Assembly: GCA_000231825.2 (NCBI GenBank)
Contig: AFXF02001796.1
Location: 62,001-126,000 of the forward strand
DNA: 64,000 nucleotides
Direction of reading: 5' to 3'
From: Tetrahymena elliotti 4EA
Taxonomy: Eukaryota > Ciliophora > Oligohymenophorea > Hymenostomatida > Tetrahymenidae
Shown: positions 1 to 13,686 of the stretch, one piece after another
Layout of the letters: each line of letters opens with the position of its first letter
Numbering within the stretch: the first letter of the stretch is position 1
The notes under the pieces: model-generated
Databases searched by the model: none
What the model was told of the DNA's origin: nothing
Seen by the model: only the letters and a program-made list of their open reading frames with translations
Position numbers and translations under genes: made by a program

Positions 1-716
1 TTTAAAGTCTTTAAATTGTCAATGGACTTTTTTTGTAAGTTAAAAATTGGTTTTAAGAAAGTATTATTCTAGGCATCGTTTATGATTAAACAAACTATTT
101 AATTATTTAAAAGAGTAATTTATTTTACATTATAGTTTAATTCTACTTCATATATTGATTTTTGTGAATCTAATAATAAATCCCACAAATAAACTATACC
201 ATCAGTTTTAGTGATAAATACTTACCCTTATATCACCTAAAATAAGATAATATCATTACTAAAAGTTATAATTTTATATGCAAAGCCGCTCCCTTAGCTT
301 AGCAGTGTTACATAACCTTTTTATATAACTGCAATAACATCATCATTAATCTTTATGGATTATTAAATATCAGTTGAAGGATTTATGCTATTAGAAATTT
401 GTGTAGAGCTTGAACACATAACATTTTGATCACATGTATTTGTTATAGCATTAGCAACATATTAATCTTAACATACAGCTACACAAGTATTTAGGTTTTT
501 AGAATCTGTTTATTGAGTTTAAAGATATAATCCTTAATCGCACTATGTATAAACACAGCTATTTGATTTTTAATCTAAAATATAATTGTCACTACACCTT
601 AAGCAATTGTTTGCTGAATCGCATTCTATACACCCGCTTTGGGAACATTACTATGAGCTAAACTTTACTTGATAAATTATAATTAATAAATTTACTATTA
701 AGGAAAACACTTTCAT
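1..716 (-). CDS. N-terminal part of a giant cysteine-rich surface protein (cut by window edge)
   Basis: Only the first 238 codons are in the window; the gene runs off the left edge. With TAA/TAG as Gln the frame is open from the ATG at 716 to position 1. The protein starts with a hydrophobic signal peptide of about 20 residues (MKVFSLIVN...), followed by a cysteine-rich block with repeated CxxC spacing (CSQSGCIEC, NNCLRCSDN) typical of furin-like or growth-factor-receptor repeats, and then a hydrophobic/beta-rich stretch (GIVYLWDLLLD). The order matches the N-terminus of the 2,929-residue gene at 4086-12875, so this is probably a paralogue, secreted or membrane-anchored at the cell surface. 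Function unknown. The start is the only ATG placing the signal peptide at the N-terminus. Confidence 0.75.
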
Positions 717-1497
717 TTTCAATAATAATTATTTTGTTTGCTTTGATAAATTTAAATTAAGTATTATTTGTATTTAATTAATTAATTAATCTCTCTTTAA
801 ATTTTTGTCTAATATCAATGAATATACATACATCTTTTCTTTATCTAAATTCATCTGAGTTTAAAAAATAAAATTCATTCTAATTTATGTTATTTTACTT
901 GATATTGATGATTTTTTATGCTTGAAAAAATCTGTAAATTAAATATTAGTTGCGATGTGATTAAAAAATGTATGTTAATACACATTTTATTCAAAATAGA
1001 GTAGTAGATTGTACTAATTAATTGTAAGCCTACAAAGAACTGAACTAATATTTCTTTTTATTGTAAAAAGTTGTCTAATAGAGATCACACTTTCATTAAT
1101 CATATTTAAATATTAACAAATGATTCATATAAAATCAATAAAAGCTATGCTTATTTTATTCTGATAAATACTTTACTTTATTAAAAGCAGTTTATTTTTT
1201 TTAAATCAAATTTTATTACAAGAATATTTTTTGTTAAGTAAATTTATTTTTGATTAACTGGTTTTTAATAATAAAAGTTTTTTCAATTCAAAGATACTCT
1301 TAGAATAATTTTAATTTTGAAAAATTAATAATTGAATAATAAAAGAAATAATAATTATATCAAATTGAATAATGTATAAAATAAGTATAAAACTAACATT
1401 TTATTTCATTTTTAAAATAAGTATAAAGGTGGCATTTGATTTGTAAGTAAGAAAAGTAGTCTTTGAATTATTTAATGTACTTATATACATTTAAAAT
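717..1497. other. Intergenic, no gene seen
   Basis: This stretch lies between the start of the left-edge surface-protein gene and the stop of the PhoD-type gene, both on the minus strand. It is very A+T rich with many stop codons in all frames even under the ciliate code, and includes a short TTAA-type run near 774-790. It presumably holds the promoter of the left gene and the 3' end of the phosphatase gene. I see no RNA gene or repeat of note. Confidence 0.6.
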
Positions 1498-3015
1498 TCA
1501 AAAGATGTTGCAGCATTATGTTTCATCACATTTATTAGGACAAAAATTTAAATTGTCAAAAGAGTTAGCTATGATTGGCTCTGACTTATCTTCATCTTAA
1601 TCTCTTGCAATAATTTATTGGCATGATACATAGTTTTGAATTTATGTATTATTTTTTGTTTTATTTGTAATTTAAATCCACCCATAATTATTTTTACCAG
1701 TCCAATCATGATTACAAAAATGGAAACCTCCTTTTAGATTTTCAGAAATAACTGCACCTAGAATTGTTACAACTCTTTTAAATTTATCTTTAACGCCATT
1801 AGTAATTGAACTAGAAGTATACTACTTAAATGCAGGTTTGTTTTTGAAATAAATATCTGTATGTCCACCAAAATGAATATCTCCGCATATTATTGTAACT
1901 TCCCTATTTTGATTATTTGAGAATTTCCAGTCATAGAGTTTTTTTAAAAGTTTAAATTATTCATCTTGATTTTCTACCCATTACTCTTAGCTATCATTAA
2001 TTTTTTTTGCAATTAAGTGATTTATTGTATGATTTAAGAAGACAACAGTACTTTAGGAAACAAATATAAAATTCTCTACATCTAAGAATTCTTAATTCAA
2101 AGCATTATCTAGTTTATCCCATTAACCCTACTAGAATACTTTAGTTGAGTCAAATTGTTAAGTTCTGTGCCAAGCTCTATCTCCTCTAAGATCAGAGAAA
2201 AATAATCCTATTTTACCATATCTTAAGGTAAAATATTCTTCTTTTACATTTTATGTATTATCTAAATCTAAATTTTCATCCCTTAGTTATCTTTAGTATT
2301 CATAGTAAACTTATTGACATATTCTACCATAGAAATAATCAGCCGAGTTAGGATCATAGTCTTAAGGAAGAAATCCCCAATCGTCTCTTATATCATGGTC
2401 ATCATATATCATGATGTTTGAAATATTGGCTAAAACCTTTGCAGTTGAAGGATAGTTCCATACAAATCTATACTCTTCTTTTATTGCTTCCTTTATTTAT
2501 TCTTTATGATTGATCCACTCACTTTAAGGAACTTTATTAAATATTTAATCTTAAATTTTATGATACACATTATCAGTGTTGCCAAGCCAGTTATCAGAAT
2601 CTAAATAGACTTAGTCTCCTATATGGCAAATAAAGTCATACTTTCCTTCTTAAACATCCTTCCATAGATTAATCCATAAATTATGATCTTTAAAGTTTTA
2701 ATTCTTTCTACCATCATTGCAGCTAATCCAGCAAATCTTTAGATCCTTAGAAGAAAAATCAAGGGTCTTGAAACTACTAGTAAAATCGTTTGTATAAGGA
2801 GTGATATTTACAAGATACTTTGTATTAGGTTCTAAATTAGTAAAATGAAAAACAGAAGATTTTTTTGCTTCAAAATGTTTAGTTATTGATTGCTTCATAT
2901 CTCCATTCATAGAAGTTAGTTTTATAGTAACTTCCCCAGCTTAATCATACTCTAACAAAACTCTGGCTGTAGTGTCTGTAACTTTCCCAATAATAGGACC
3001 TAAAAGAATCTTCAT
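1498..3015 (-). CDS. PhoD-like metallophosphatase (alkaline phosphatase D family)
   Basis: One exon of 505 codons, ATG at 3015, TGA at 1500-1498, length divisible by three and no internal TGA found. Visible family motifs in order: an N-terminal fibronectin-like segment (LLGPIIGKVTD, VLLEYD), HIGDQVYLDSDNW, YDDHDIRDDWGF, the tyrosine-rich DYFYGRICQQVYYEYQ, and a C-terminal GDIHFGGHTD. These match the metal-binding blocks (GDQ, DDHD, GDxHxxG) of the PhoD metallophosphoesterase domain, which hydrolyses phosphate mono- or diesters with iron and calcium in bacterial relatives. No signal peptide is seen, so an intracellular or non-classical location is likely. It sits between two surface-protein genes on the same strand with its own upstream gap, so it is probably transcribed alone. 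Substrate unknown; family assignment is firm. Confidence 0.9.
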
Positions 3016-4085
3016 TTCTATATTATTTTTTGAAAATGTATATTTATGAGAAAAGTTTCTTAATTTTTAAATTATCAAAAAACTAAATATTTTAGCAGTG
3101 TTTAAAAAGCACTATTAAATTTATATTTTCTTTTTCGTTAATAATTTTTTTAAATATGTAATTAGAGTGAAAGGAGTTGTACCCTAAAAATGAAATGGAA
3201 TAATATTAGTTTTTGATTACATTTAAATGCGTTGAGGTTGCACAGAAAAATTTGAAATTAACTTTGAATAATAGTAATCTCTCAAAATAGATTGTAGCAC
3301 TGTTAATTAAAGGAATAGTAAGCAATTTTATTTTCGTGATATAATAAAGATGAAAAAAAAGATTAAATAATTTTATTGGAAATAATTTGATAAAATTACA
3401 TCTTAATAAAAAAAACAATCTATTTATAGTAAAATAAAAATAAAATATATTATTGCTTAATTACTTCTAAAAAGTAATAAATGGTAAGAGTGCTTCATAT
3501 GAAAAAATAAAGCTTGAACAGAAAGCAAATTTATTATCAGAATATATTAAAAATCAGTTCGTTAACAGTAATATAAAATTTTGAGATTATGCTTGAAATA
3601 AGTTATTAATATTTTTAACCTTATTAAGATAGACAAATAATTTTTTTAAGTTTTCTTTAAAGATGATTGATAAATTAAGTATTTCCTGATATTGTTGTAT
3701 TTTTTAACTAATTTAAAATAATAATTGAGTTTTATACTTCATAAATGTATCTATCTATCAAATCTTTAAATAAAAAATAAATAAAGATAAATTTTTTTCT
3801 TGTTATTTGTAATGATGTTTTTATGAATTGAAATCAATTTAATTGGCATAAAAATTTTTTATTTATTACAGAATAAACAAGGCTAGTATTTTTTAATCAT
3901 GTAGAGATTCATAATTTTGTAGAGTTTCTTAACAAAATAAAATTTATTAATTAAAAGAAGAATAAATGAATCTCTCAAAGAAAATAAAAACTAAAATAAA
4001 ATGAGTTAAAAGTTTTAATCAAAAAGTAAAAAAATTTATAAAACATAAAAAAAGAAATAAATAATTGTTTTAATTTCAATTAATT
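3016..4085. other. Intergenic, no convincing gene
   Basis: About 1.07 kb between the PhoD start and the stop of the giant gene, both minus strand. It holds the promoter of the phosphatase gene and the 3' flank of the giant gene. A 60-codon frame at 3481-3660 exists under the ciliate code but its composition is that of intergenic DNA. Nothing else is recognised. Confidence 0.6.
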
Positions 4086-7000
4086 TCATAATTAAACAGA
4101 ATCATCTCTAGCACAATTTTTAAACTGAGAAAAATGAAAAGGCTTTCTGGATTTAGACTAAATTTACTATTTGCTATTAAATAATGTTTATTAAGAGCTC
4201 AAAAAACTATTTCTTTCTTAAAGCTAGTTACTTATTTATTATTTATATTATTTGATCGAGTTTAAAGAATACAGATATTTTAACTTCTTTACCTTTTTAC
4301 TAATTTTTTTCCATAAAAGAAGGATTTTTATATTTTTCTTTTCCTCTTTTTATTTTGTAGGTTTTTTTCTGCAAATTATTTTTCTCATGAATTAAAATAT
4401 TTGGAAACATAATTTTTATAAAGAGGTATTTTCTTTTAGAACAGGTTTGAGATGATAATTCACAAAAATCCATATAAAAATCACATCAAGCAAATACAAG
4501 CTAAGTTCATAGATAATACTTTAGTAATTATCATGTACTGAAGAAATAACAATCTTAATTATTATTATTTTATTACTAAATATTTCAAAAGTCCTCAGCT
4601 TAGACTTAATAAAAGGATTATTATACTATACTGCATAATTATAGATAGATAAGATTGTGATAACAATCATCCTTCCAATCAAGATATTATTCTATTTAAG
4701 ACAAATGTAAAAGATAATTGTAAAAAGTTTAGTATAAATTCTAACAAATTCCCAGTAATAAAATTTTTCTTTTAATTCTAAATAGTAGAACCCAAATCTA
4801 AGTCTTGTTTAGCAATATGAAAGCTTGTACTTTCTTCTTCTTAACTAATAGAGAGCATAAAGAGGAGTTAAAGTCCAGATAATTATCAATGTGGTTGAGT
4901 AGGGAATAATGAAAGACTAAACTTTTTCATCATTGCAATTCATAAGTAAATCAACAGTGAGATATTTATTGGAACCAATTTATCTACATGTAAGTGCTTA
5001 TGTAAAATATGATATAAAGTCTAATAAGAAGAAAGTGTAAGTAACTTAGACAACACTATGGATATAGTAAACTACAAATTTATTCATAACAATCATCTTT
5101 CTTTAATATGTTAATAATATAAAAATACTTAAGATTAGGAAGAAAATAGGAACTATTTGGTTCATAAAAATTAATACTAGAGCCTTGCCATATTTTTAAA
5201 AAATATTTAAAGGAATAACACACATTAAACCAAGTGTGATTATTTTATTTGAAGATCCTAAAACTTAAGGCACAGAGTTCATTTAAATTGGAAGAAATGA
5301 TGGCTGAGATGTAATTAGAGATGTATACTATAGATAATTTATTACAATTTTTATATAAGAAGTGAGTTAAGAGGAGGAAGGTGGTTTAGAAATAGGTATA
5401 ATCTTCATATTTCTTAAGTATTACTAGGTCTAAATAACTAAAGAATTTTCAATGAATTTTTTTGAATTGTAGAGTAGATATGCTAGAATTCCACAAATCT
5501 ATAAAAATAAGAACATGTATTGTAAATAAACACTACTGCACTGGCTGCACTATTTAGAATATACTGCTGTTACATACCTTAATACTTAATTATTTTTATT
5601 ATCTATATAATTTACTTCACATTCTTCACAAAGAGGACCTACATATCCTTATTTGCAAATTTTATCAGTATTATCATATTATTCAGCTAAACAAGATCCT
5701 ATTTTTTATTCACATGGTACTATTTCATCAGTTTACTGACTGCTTCTCCAATACCCATTATATAAATCTATCTAATTACCAATGCATTTTTTTGCATAGT
5801 CTGGACATTTCTTACAAATTTCTTAGCTTGGATCCATTAGTGAGTATGTTCCTTCAGAGCAAAATTAACAAATAGAGATAGATGATGACTACTGTAAAAT
5901 AACTTCACCAGGTTGACATGGACGAAATTATATTTCAAATAGAGTATTAATGATATTTTAGTTATATTTATTTAAATTAGACTGTATTTATATATATTTT
6001 GCAACTGAAGGACTGGAGGAAATAGTTAATTAAGTAATTTAGAAACAACTTTTTTCATCATTGTAAACATTATAATTTAAAATTGTCTAACCTGCTAACT
6101 GTAAATCACTATTTTAATAAAGAATTAATATGCTTAAATCTTTTAGTTCATCCATTATGTCTTAAGGATAATCATTTTTCAATAACTTATCTTTAGAGAA
6201 AGTTAAATATCTACTTTACTCATCAACTATATAAAAATTAAGAATGATCTATCCACCACTTTTGAAAGATTTTACCTCTAACTTACTGTTATAGAGTTCT
6301 AACATTTTATCATATTAATCAGTAAAATTAAATTAATATACTTCTAGATAGTAAAAGGAGCCATATTTAGAACTCTTGCTGCTAGTATCATTTTAGGCAT
6401 TTTAGATAACAATATTGCTTAAACATGAGCAAGCATTATCTCCATATATTTCAGCTTTATTATCAAACACAATAAAGTAAAATGGATAGTTGTCAGGTAT
6501 AAATAGTTAAGTTGATACAGTGGTTACTATTCTCAAACCCCCTCCTATCAAAGCCATATTTTTGTTGATTACTGTATATTTATCAAGAGATATATTTTTT
6601 GTTAAGCTATCTTAAATGTAAATAGCTCCTCCACTTCCTAGTGCTTTATTCTTCTAGAATGTAGAATTTTTAATCTCTGCTAATTAAACTAAATTCTAAA
6701 TAGATAAAGCTCCACCATTTTATCCTTAATTTTAGATAAAAATACTCTAATCTATTAAAATTTATTATTACTATTCTAAAAGTATGTTTCCTAGATTTTA
6801 GACATATGTAATACTTTAAATACTTACTATTGAGGATTTTATTTTTATTAAATTTGATTCATCATTAAAGTTACTGATAAAAGTTGTATTGGAAATACTT
6901 AGTACATCATCAGTAAGCTCTATTATTTATGAACTAACTACATAAGAATTACATGTTTAAAGTATTTAAAAGTTAGTATTAAGTAGAAATTATATTTGAC

Positions 7001-10000
7001 TTAATAATACATTTTAGCAAGCAAATATTTAAAGCAGGAAGTATTAATTTTTGTTGTCAATATTGATAGTATTATTTTAAACTTTAGCTGAAGAGATGTT
7101 TAAGTTTTAAACATACTTAAAAGTAAATAAATTGTTTATTTATTTGTTATTCACTATCTAAGAATTTTAAATATAAATGCTGCTTACATTTTAGAAAAAG
7201 AAAAGACTTTTACCTCTTACGCTTGAAAATATATTTTATAATATATTTAAACTGTAGATGTATATCGTACTAACGTTACTGAAACTAAATAGATAATTGT
7301 CTTCATTGTTACTGCTTTAATTAGAATATGCATCAGTATTGTTTGTTATTGTGAGGTTAAATATGAAAATATAATTGACATTTTTGAAGTTAAAACTAAT
7401 TTACTGCAATTCTTAAATATTTTAAATAGTCAAATTTTGAAAGAAGATGAATTAGATAATTGGATTAAAGTTTATTTCTTTCAATCCTTCATCAAAATTT
7501 AAGATTACATTATTTAAAATTACTGATGGTTAAGAAAGTTAGGAAAAAGTATTTTTATTTATTAAAAATTAAGAGAAAGCTTGACTCTGAGGAGAAAAGA
7601 AAACAACTTATCTTAGATTTGGATCTTTTGCATTTATGATATTATTTAAATATTAAAGGTAGCTACTGTTAATATCTATAAAGTAGAAGTTTCTTTATTT
7701 ATAGTTTGTAGTTAAAGTTGTATGAATAAGTGCATTCATTTCTTACTAATTTGGTTAAACCATTTATATTTACGAGTACAGCTAAAGTGGAGCTATATTA
7801 CTCAACTAAAATCCACAATTAATTAATATTTAATTTGAGGAATTTAAGTTATTAATTTATTCTTCAAATAACCCATCTGCGCTAAGTCCAATTATTTTTA
7901 TCTATAAAGTTAGCAAATCAAAGTTACTGTAGATAATATGGGGATAATTGATCTTTTTTTAGGTCAAAAGTTAAATATTATTTTAGGAAATGTAATAAAC
8001 TTCAAATAATTGCTCAGTACAAATAATAACAATATTTTTGTTGACTTACTTTATTAATTCAATTTAATAATTTTATACATCGTAGCGAATGGAATTAACA
8101 AGTTTTATTGAGTTGCTTCTTGTATAGTAATTTACATTTAATATTGAATATGCTATGATATAATAATCTGTTAAAAGAATTCTATTATATTAATCATTAC
8201 TTGAACATATATAGCCATCTACTTTATTTGTCTAAAGATTCCAAACATATCCATACTTATAAGAATAAAACTAAAATATTAATCTATTGTAAAGAGAATC
8301 AAACACTAAGTTATTCAGAGACAGCTTCTGTCCATCTAATTCACCAATTAAATTTTGTAAGTTTAATTACTTTTCTATCTTTAATGATTATAAATTTAGT
8401 TCTATTAGTTCAGAATTTATGGTGCAAATAAGTAAAGAATCTACAGATGATTATATGATAAAATTGACTGAATTATTTAGGATATCACTGTTTTTTTATA
8501 ATACCAAACTATAAATATTTTTGATAGTTTATGTTTTTTTGTAATAGATGAGTAAACTTCCATCTAAAAAACCAAACACTGATAATTCAAGTTAATCATC
8601 AGAATAAGTAGATGTTACAAGCAGATTCAAAGGTAGTTATATTTAACTGATTACTATGTTTTTAATATAATCATAGTGTACTAACTTTTTATCTAAAGTA
8701 ATAAACATATCGTCATCAACAAATTTATTGAGTTAAAAAGTCCCAGATTTTAGGAAATATGAGTAGCTTTATACCTTTCCATACTAATACTGTTAAAATA
8801 TCTTAAAGTATTTCTAAAAAACAATTACAAGAAGTTAGTAGGTTATTAGATATCTGATGTTGGTTGGCTTGTCTTCTAAGACATATTCGTATACTAAAGT
8901 TTGATTTTGGTATCTATATAAATAGTTTATATTTCCAATTACTAAGTATTATAATTCCTTTTATTCTTCTGAACTTAAAATTTGTGTAAATTTTTGATTA
9001 TTTCTTCCGTCATTTGAAATATATTTGTCTCCTATCTAATTATAGTTAACTTTGTAAATAAACTGAGTGCAATATATTAAAATATTTCCTGTAATCAAAT
9101 CTATTGAAAAGTTGACAGGAGTCTATTAAAAGTCCACAATTTATGTAATTTTCAAATTTCCAATTATTGTAAGTGCTCCATACAATTATAATTTTACAAA
9201 ATTTCCTAAACTATCAAGATAACAAAGGATTGTTCCTACCTCATCATATGTTTAATTGATTACTAATCCTTAACCATTTTGAAAAAAGTATTGTTATATT
9301 CTACCTATAATTTGTAGAGATTGTAAATCAACTAAAACTACTTGTACAAACAGTGAATTGTCACAATAATATGATATTTAATTCAAAAAAGGTACATAAA
9401 TAAAATCCAAAATTTAAAATCCCAAAAAAGAATTAATTGAGGCATAAAGGCTTAAATCTTTTCTATTTAAGATTTATAGCACTATTTTATTATTTAAATA
9501 AGATTAAAATTTTATTTAAACTGAAAAAAAATTACCATTGCTTTAAGAAATTATGATGTAATCTCCATCTATCTATATTTTTTAGAACTAAGTGCTTAAA
9601 AATTAAATTGCTTTCACATATTTTCCATTCAGATAATAAACTTAAATTAAGCTATCTATTAAAAAAACATAATCATTTATTTAGTCAATATAAATTTTGT
9701 AGTTTTTGGATGAAAATCCTTACAGTCTTTCCTTTACAACTAAACTAGATTTTTCAAGGCTAATAATTAAAAATTCAAAAGTATTAGCTATACAATATAT
9801 TTGGTTTATTTAAACTTAGCAAATATTTATTTCATATTGGTCCTAAGGTAATAGTATCTATTAAAAAGTTAGAGTTCTATCCAATAAAATTATTCCTTAT
9901 CCAAAAACTAAAAACTTGCTAGTATTATTAAGGTATTATACACTATAAACTTAGGTATGATAGAATAATTGTTATTTGAAATTATTTCCTTCAAAAATAA

Positions 10001-12875
10001 CTTAATAAACATAGTTTTTATTAAAATATATGATAGAATCGAGTTATTCTACAAAAAAAATGCTTGAAGCCGCAATTTTTTCTGATAAAGGAAAACTTCC
10101 TAAACTTTAATCTGTAAAAATATTGAAAACAAGGATCTGATAATAGGTTAAAACGAAGTATTTATTTAAAACTGGTGATTATTTTATGAGAAGGATTATA
10201 TCTGATTGATTATATAAATATTACTGAATATCCACCTCTTCATATCTCTAATGAGAGTAAAAGAAATGTGTTAATTTTCCAGTCTCTAAACCAAGATATT
10301 CTACTTATCTGTTTCCTTTATTTGCCATTTATTGTGTATTAACATATTAAGTACATTAATTATTTCTAATAAATTAATGACCTGAAACAAATACTTTTAA
10401 GTTATCTGCAAAAACCTAAAATTCTTTTTAAACTGACATTTTAATCAATACCAAATATTATCTAATTATGTAATATTTTTAATTCATTTTATTTGTAATC
10501 ATTATAGGTTCTTCAAGCAAAGTTGAGTATTCTGTACCTATAGATACTTAAAATATTTAAGGAACTGGTTGCTTTTTTACACAAATAATCAGATTCGTAT
10601 TTTAGATTTTTTTTTCAACTGTATTTTTAATCATAAAGTAAGCTGATGAATCATTTTTTACTCTCTTTATTGTTGTAAAAGCTCCATAGCCAGTTAATTG
10701 TATTTAGAAATCTACATAAATATCTTTACTTAATGTATAAAATTACTCAGGTAGTATTATTATAAGAATTTCATCTAAATCAAATTCGAAATCTATGCCT
10801 AAATGAGCTTTAGAAACAAAATCAAAATAATAAATCGCACTTTAGAAATCAGACAAATTTATGATTTAGTATGTTTGATCTGAGATATTAAGTTGTGTTT
10901 TGATTACAGATTAATTTTTTTATATAATTAAGTTAAAATCAGGAAGTAAGATAATTTACATATTATTCTAAGATAATTCTATATCACAATTGAGATATAG
11001 GTTATTGAATTAATTGTTTTCTATTAAATAAATGCAATTATTGTAACTAAGGGCTGTGTAAATTCCATTTACAGATAAGCTAACAACTGTATTAATTGAT
11101 TAGTTTATTTGATAAATATTTTCAATTTGGAAGACGAGGATATTTATAATTACAAATTTTTGTTAAAGTTAAGCTATTATATAATTTGTATTTAAATTTT
11201 TAACATTTATGCATGGGTCTCCACTTAAATCTATTGTTTAGATCAAATCTGGTTTGAATCCACTTGTTATTTAATAAATTTAAATATATCCTGTAGAGAT
11301 ACATGTTATCAATAATTATAGTTATTCAATAATTACAGAGGTTGAGACAGCACCTGATTATATTTATTAAGGATTTTGAAACTATGTTACTCTCAAACTC
11401 TATGTTTAAGCAGTATCTTAGTTATTGTTTGTATCAGTGCCTAAAAATATTTGTATTTCTTACTTAGAATAAATTAAATACTATCTTGGGAGTATTTATT
11501 ACTCTCTGGTCGAATAAGACTATATTGGAATAATAGATAATCCTTAATTAAGAGTAAATGTGTCTTATTTTAAAAATTCAATTCGATTTGAAAAGTAATA
11601 ATCATAGTAAAGTAGACTTTGGTTGCTGCATAAAATTAATATTTGATTTTTCAAGTTATCAAATCCAACAACTTCTAATGATATAAAAGTATCAGTTGAA
11701 TTTGAGTTTAAATCAAAAATTATTTAAGAATCTCCTTGTCTTATACTGAAAAATGAGATATTATTTTAATTTATTGCACAAGCTAAATATGAGTTATTTG
11801 GGAGAGGGTATAACTATATCTTTTGAAAGGTTTAAAGATTAGTAAAGCTTACTATTTTGCAAATATTATTGCTGAAGCTTGCATAATAAATTAAATTTTG
11901 ATAATTCAAGCTAAAGATGTACTCATTTTAGTTATTTTAATTGATCAAGTTAGTTACTACTATACTTTATTAGTTATTTTAAATTTCACAATTTAGTTGG
12001 CTATATTTCAAGGAATAGCTATTTTATGATAGATTATCAATGTATAAATTAATTAGAGTTAACTAATTTATTCCTGAGAATATTAACATAGAGTTTTTTG
12101 TATATATTAACTTATTTTAATTTTAATTTAATGTAATCGAAACTCCTTGAATGGCTTTTGATTAGCCAATATCATAGATAGGTAAAATATGATATTATTA
12201 TTCTGCTTATTTAATTTAAATAAAACAAATAATATTTTTTACATCAATTAAGTTATTAAGTTAATTGTATTAAAAATCATTACTTTCGTAGATTAATTAG
12301 TCCTACTATAAAACAAAATCAGTTTTTATGATTTTATTCGAATTCATAATTAAGAAAATATTACCTTAGTAAGAATAATACTCCAAAGAGTTTCTATCTA
12401 TATAGCTAGATTTATAGACTATTCCTGTTTTACTATCTAATAAAGTGTATTAATTTGAGTAAAGTAGGATTATTGTATCTGACAGAATGAAATAAGCTTA
12501 TAGTAGAGTATCATCAGCTACTAATTAATTTATGTTGTAATTGTAAATGGAACATTACTTAACAGGTTCACAAGTATTCGTTGATAGATTACCTATATAA
12601 AAGTTATCGCAGACTAATACACATTACTTATTTTTAATCCAATCAACAACAAACAGATGGTCTGGGCATTAATTATACACACAAGCTTTGTCATTATTTA
12701 AAGTGAACCCTACGTCACAAAGGTAGCACAGATTTTATCCATCTAATGTTATTTAACAATCTAAACAGCCTTATCCGCACTAATTATTTGTTGTAATCAT
12801 TTGGCAAATAGCCAAATTTAAAATTAATAATGGCAAAATATTTTACTTTTTCAAGAAAATAATTTATTTAATCAT
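4086..12875 (-). CDS. Giant cysteine-rich, beta-helix and multi-pass transmembrane surface protein (2,929 aa)
   Basis: A single uninterrupted frame of 2,930 codons from ATG 12875 to TGA 4088-4086. I checked every TCA on the plus strand in this interval; none is in frame except the stop. Layout: signal peptide (about residues 1-25), a furin-like Cys-rich block (CGQGCLDC, CYLCDVGF, CVLVCDNF, about 35-110), a very long middle part rich in beta-forming residues, GGA-type repeats near residue 2080 (GSGGAIYIQDS, ALIGGGLRIV) as in PMP/pectin-lyase-like beta-helices, a second Cys-rich block near 2315-2425 (CRPCQPGEV, CQFCSEGTYS, CKKCPDYAKKC, GPLCEECEVNY), then about six hydrophobic helices (roughly 2440-2810) and a basic Gln-rich cytoplasmic tail. 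This fits a ciliate family of large surface proteins with an extracellular part and a C-terminal membrane anchor. Ligand and role unknown. It is a likely paralogue of the gene at the left edge. Confidence 0.85.
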
Positions 12876-13032
12876 GGATCTCTTGTTAAAAAAGTCTTTC
12901 TATTTTGTGTACTTTTTTAATCAAAAAATAGTAAGTATTGATTTTTAATTTATCTGAAAATTTATTAACATTTAATTATTATGATCTTGCAAAAAGGTCT
13001 TTCTATATTAGCTTGAATGTACTTTTAAATTC
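12866..13032. repeat. Imperfect direct repeat across the start of the giant gene
   Basis: Two similar stretches of roughly 50-60 nt: about 12866-12918, covering the start codon of the giant gene, and about 12969-13032 just upstream. Both contain ATTTAAT, GATCT, an A-run followed by GTCTTTCTAT, and GTACTTTT in the same order. The match is imperfect, with small gaps. It may be a duplication of the 5' end of the gene or of leader elements. By-eye alignment only. Confidence 0.4.
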
Positions 13033-13686
13033 ACTGGAAAAGTGATCCTAAGTATTAACCTTATGCTTTTTCCGTTTGAATTTCAAATTCGATCCTTTAA
13101 TGCTCAATCATAGATTATTTTTAATCATACTTAAAAATACGGGAATAACATTTTAATAAATAAAAATTTTTTTTATTTATTACTGAATTTGAATAAACTT
13201 TTATTTTATTTATTTTTTCTCTATTTAAAAAATTTTAGTTTGAGAGTTTTTTTTAAATAATTATTTTTTAATTTTAAAAAAATTCAAATCAAAATAAAAA
13301 ATGTTTTAATATTTATTTTAAATTACTCAATATCTTGATTACCTTTATCATTATTGATAAATATAAATTTCTTCTATTTGAATTATAAATACCAATTAAT
13401 TTTGATTCGTTACTTACAAATTATTTTCCTCATTTTTTCCATGAGAACAAAAAAAAATAGGATTAATTGTTACAGAAAATATTTATTAAACTAAAATTAA
13501 ATACCTGTTTAATGAAAAAATAATGTGTAAGCTACTGGAAATTACTCAAAAACTTAAAATTGGAAAATATTTATTAAGCCAAGATACATATTTAAATACT
13601 AAAAATATTAAATAAATAATTAATTTAAACAATACATATCTCAATTTTCATAAAAAAAAATGAAATAATTTTTTAGCAAAACAAAA
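13033..13686. other. Divergent intergenic region, no gene seen
   Basis: This separates the minus-strand giant gene from the plus-strand reductase gene, so it should hold both promoters. It is poly-A/T rich with no open frame that looks coding. A T-loop-like string near 13087-13096 is not part of a foldable tRNA as far as I can see. Confidence 0.55.

Noticed and set aside
3481..3660. 60-codon frame under the ciliate code
   Set aside because: Composition equals flanking intergenic DNA and there is no motif or splice partner.
8201..8431. Plus-strand frame of 76 codons inside the giant gene
   Set aside because: It lies antisense within an intact 2,930-codon frame on the minus strand and has no motif; it is a shadow.
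13087..13096. T-loop-like string suggesting a tRNA
   Set aside because: No matching acceptor, D or anticodon stems at the required distances.
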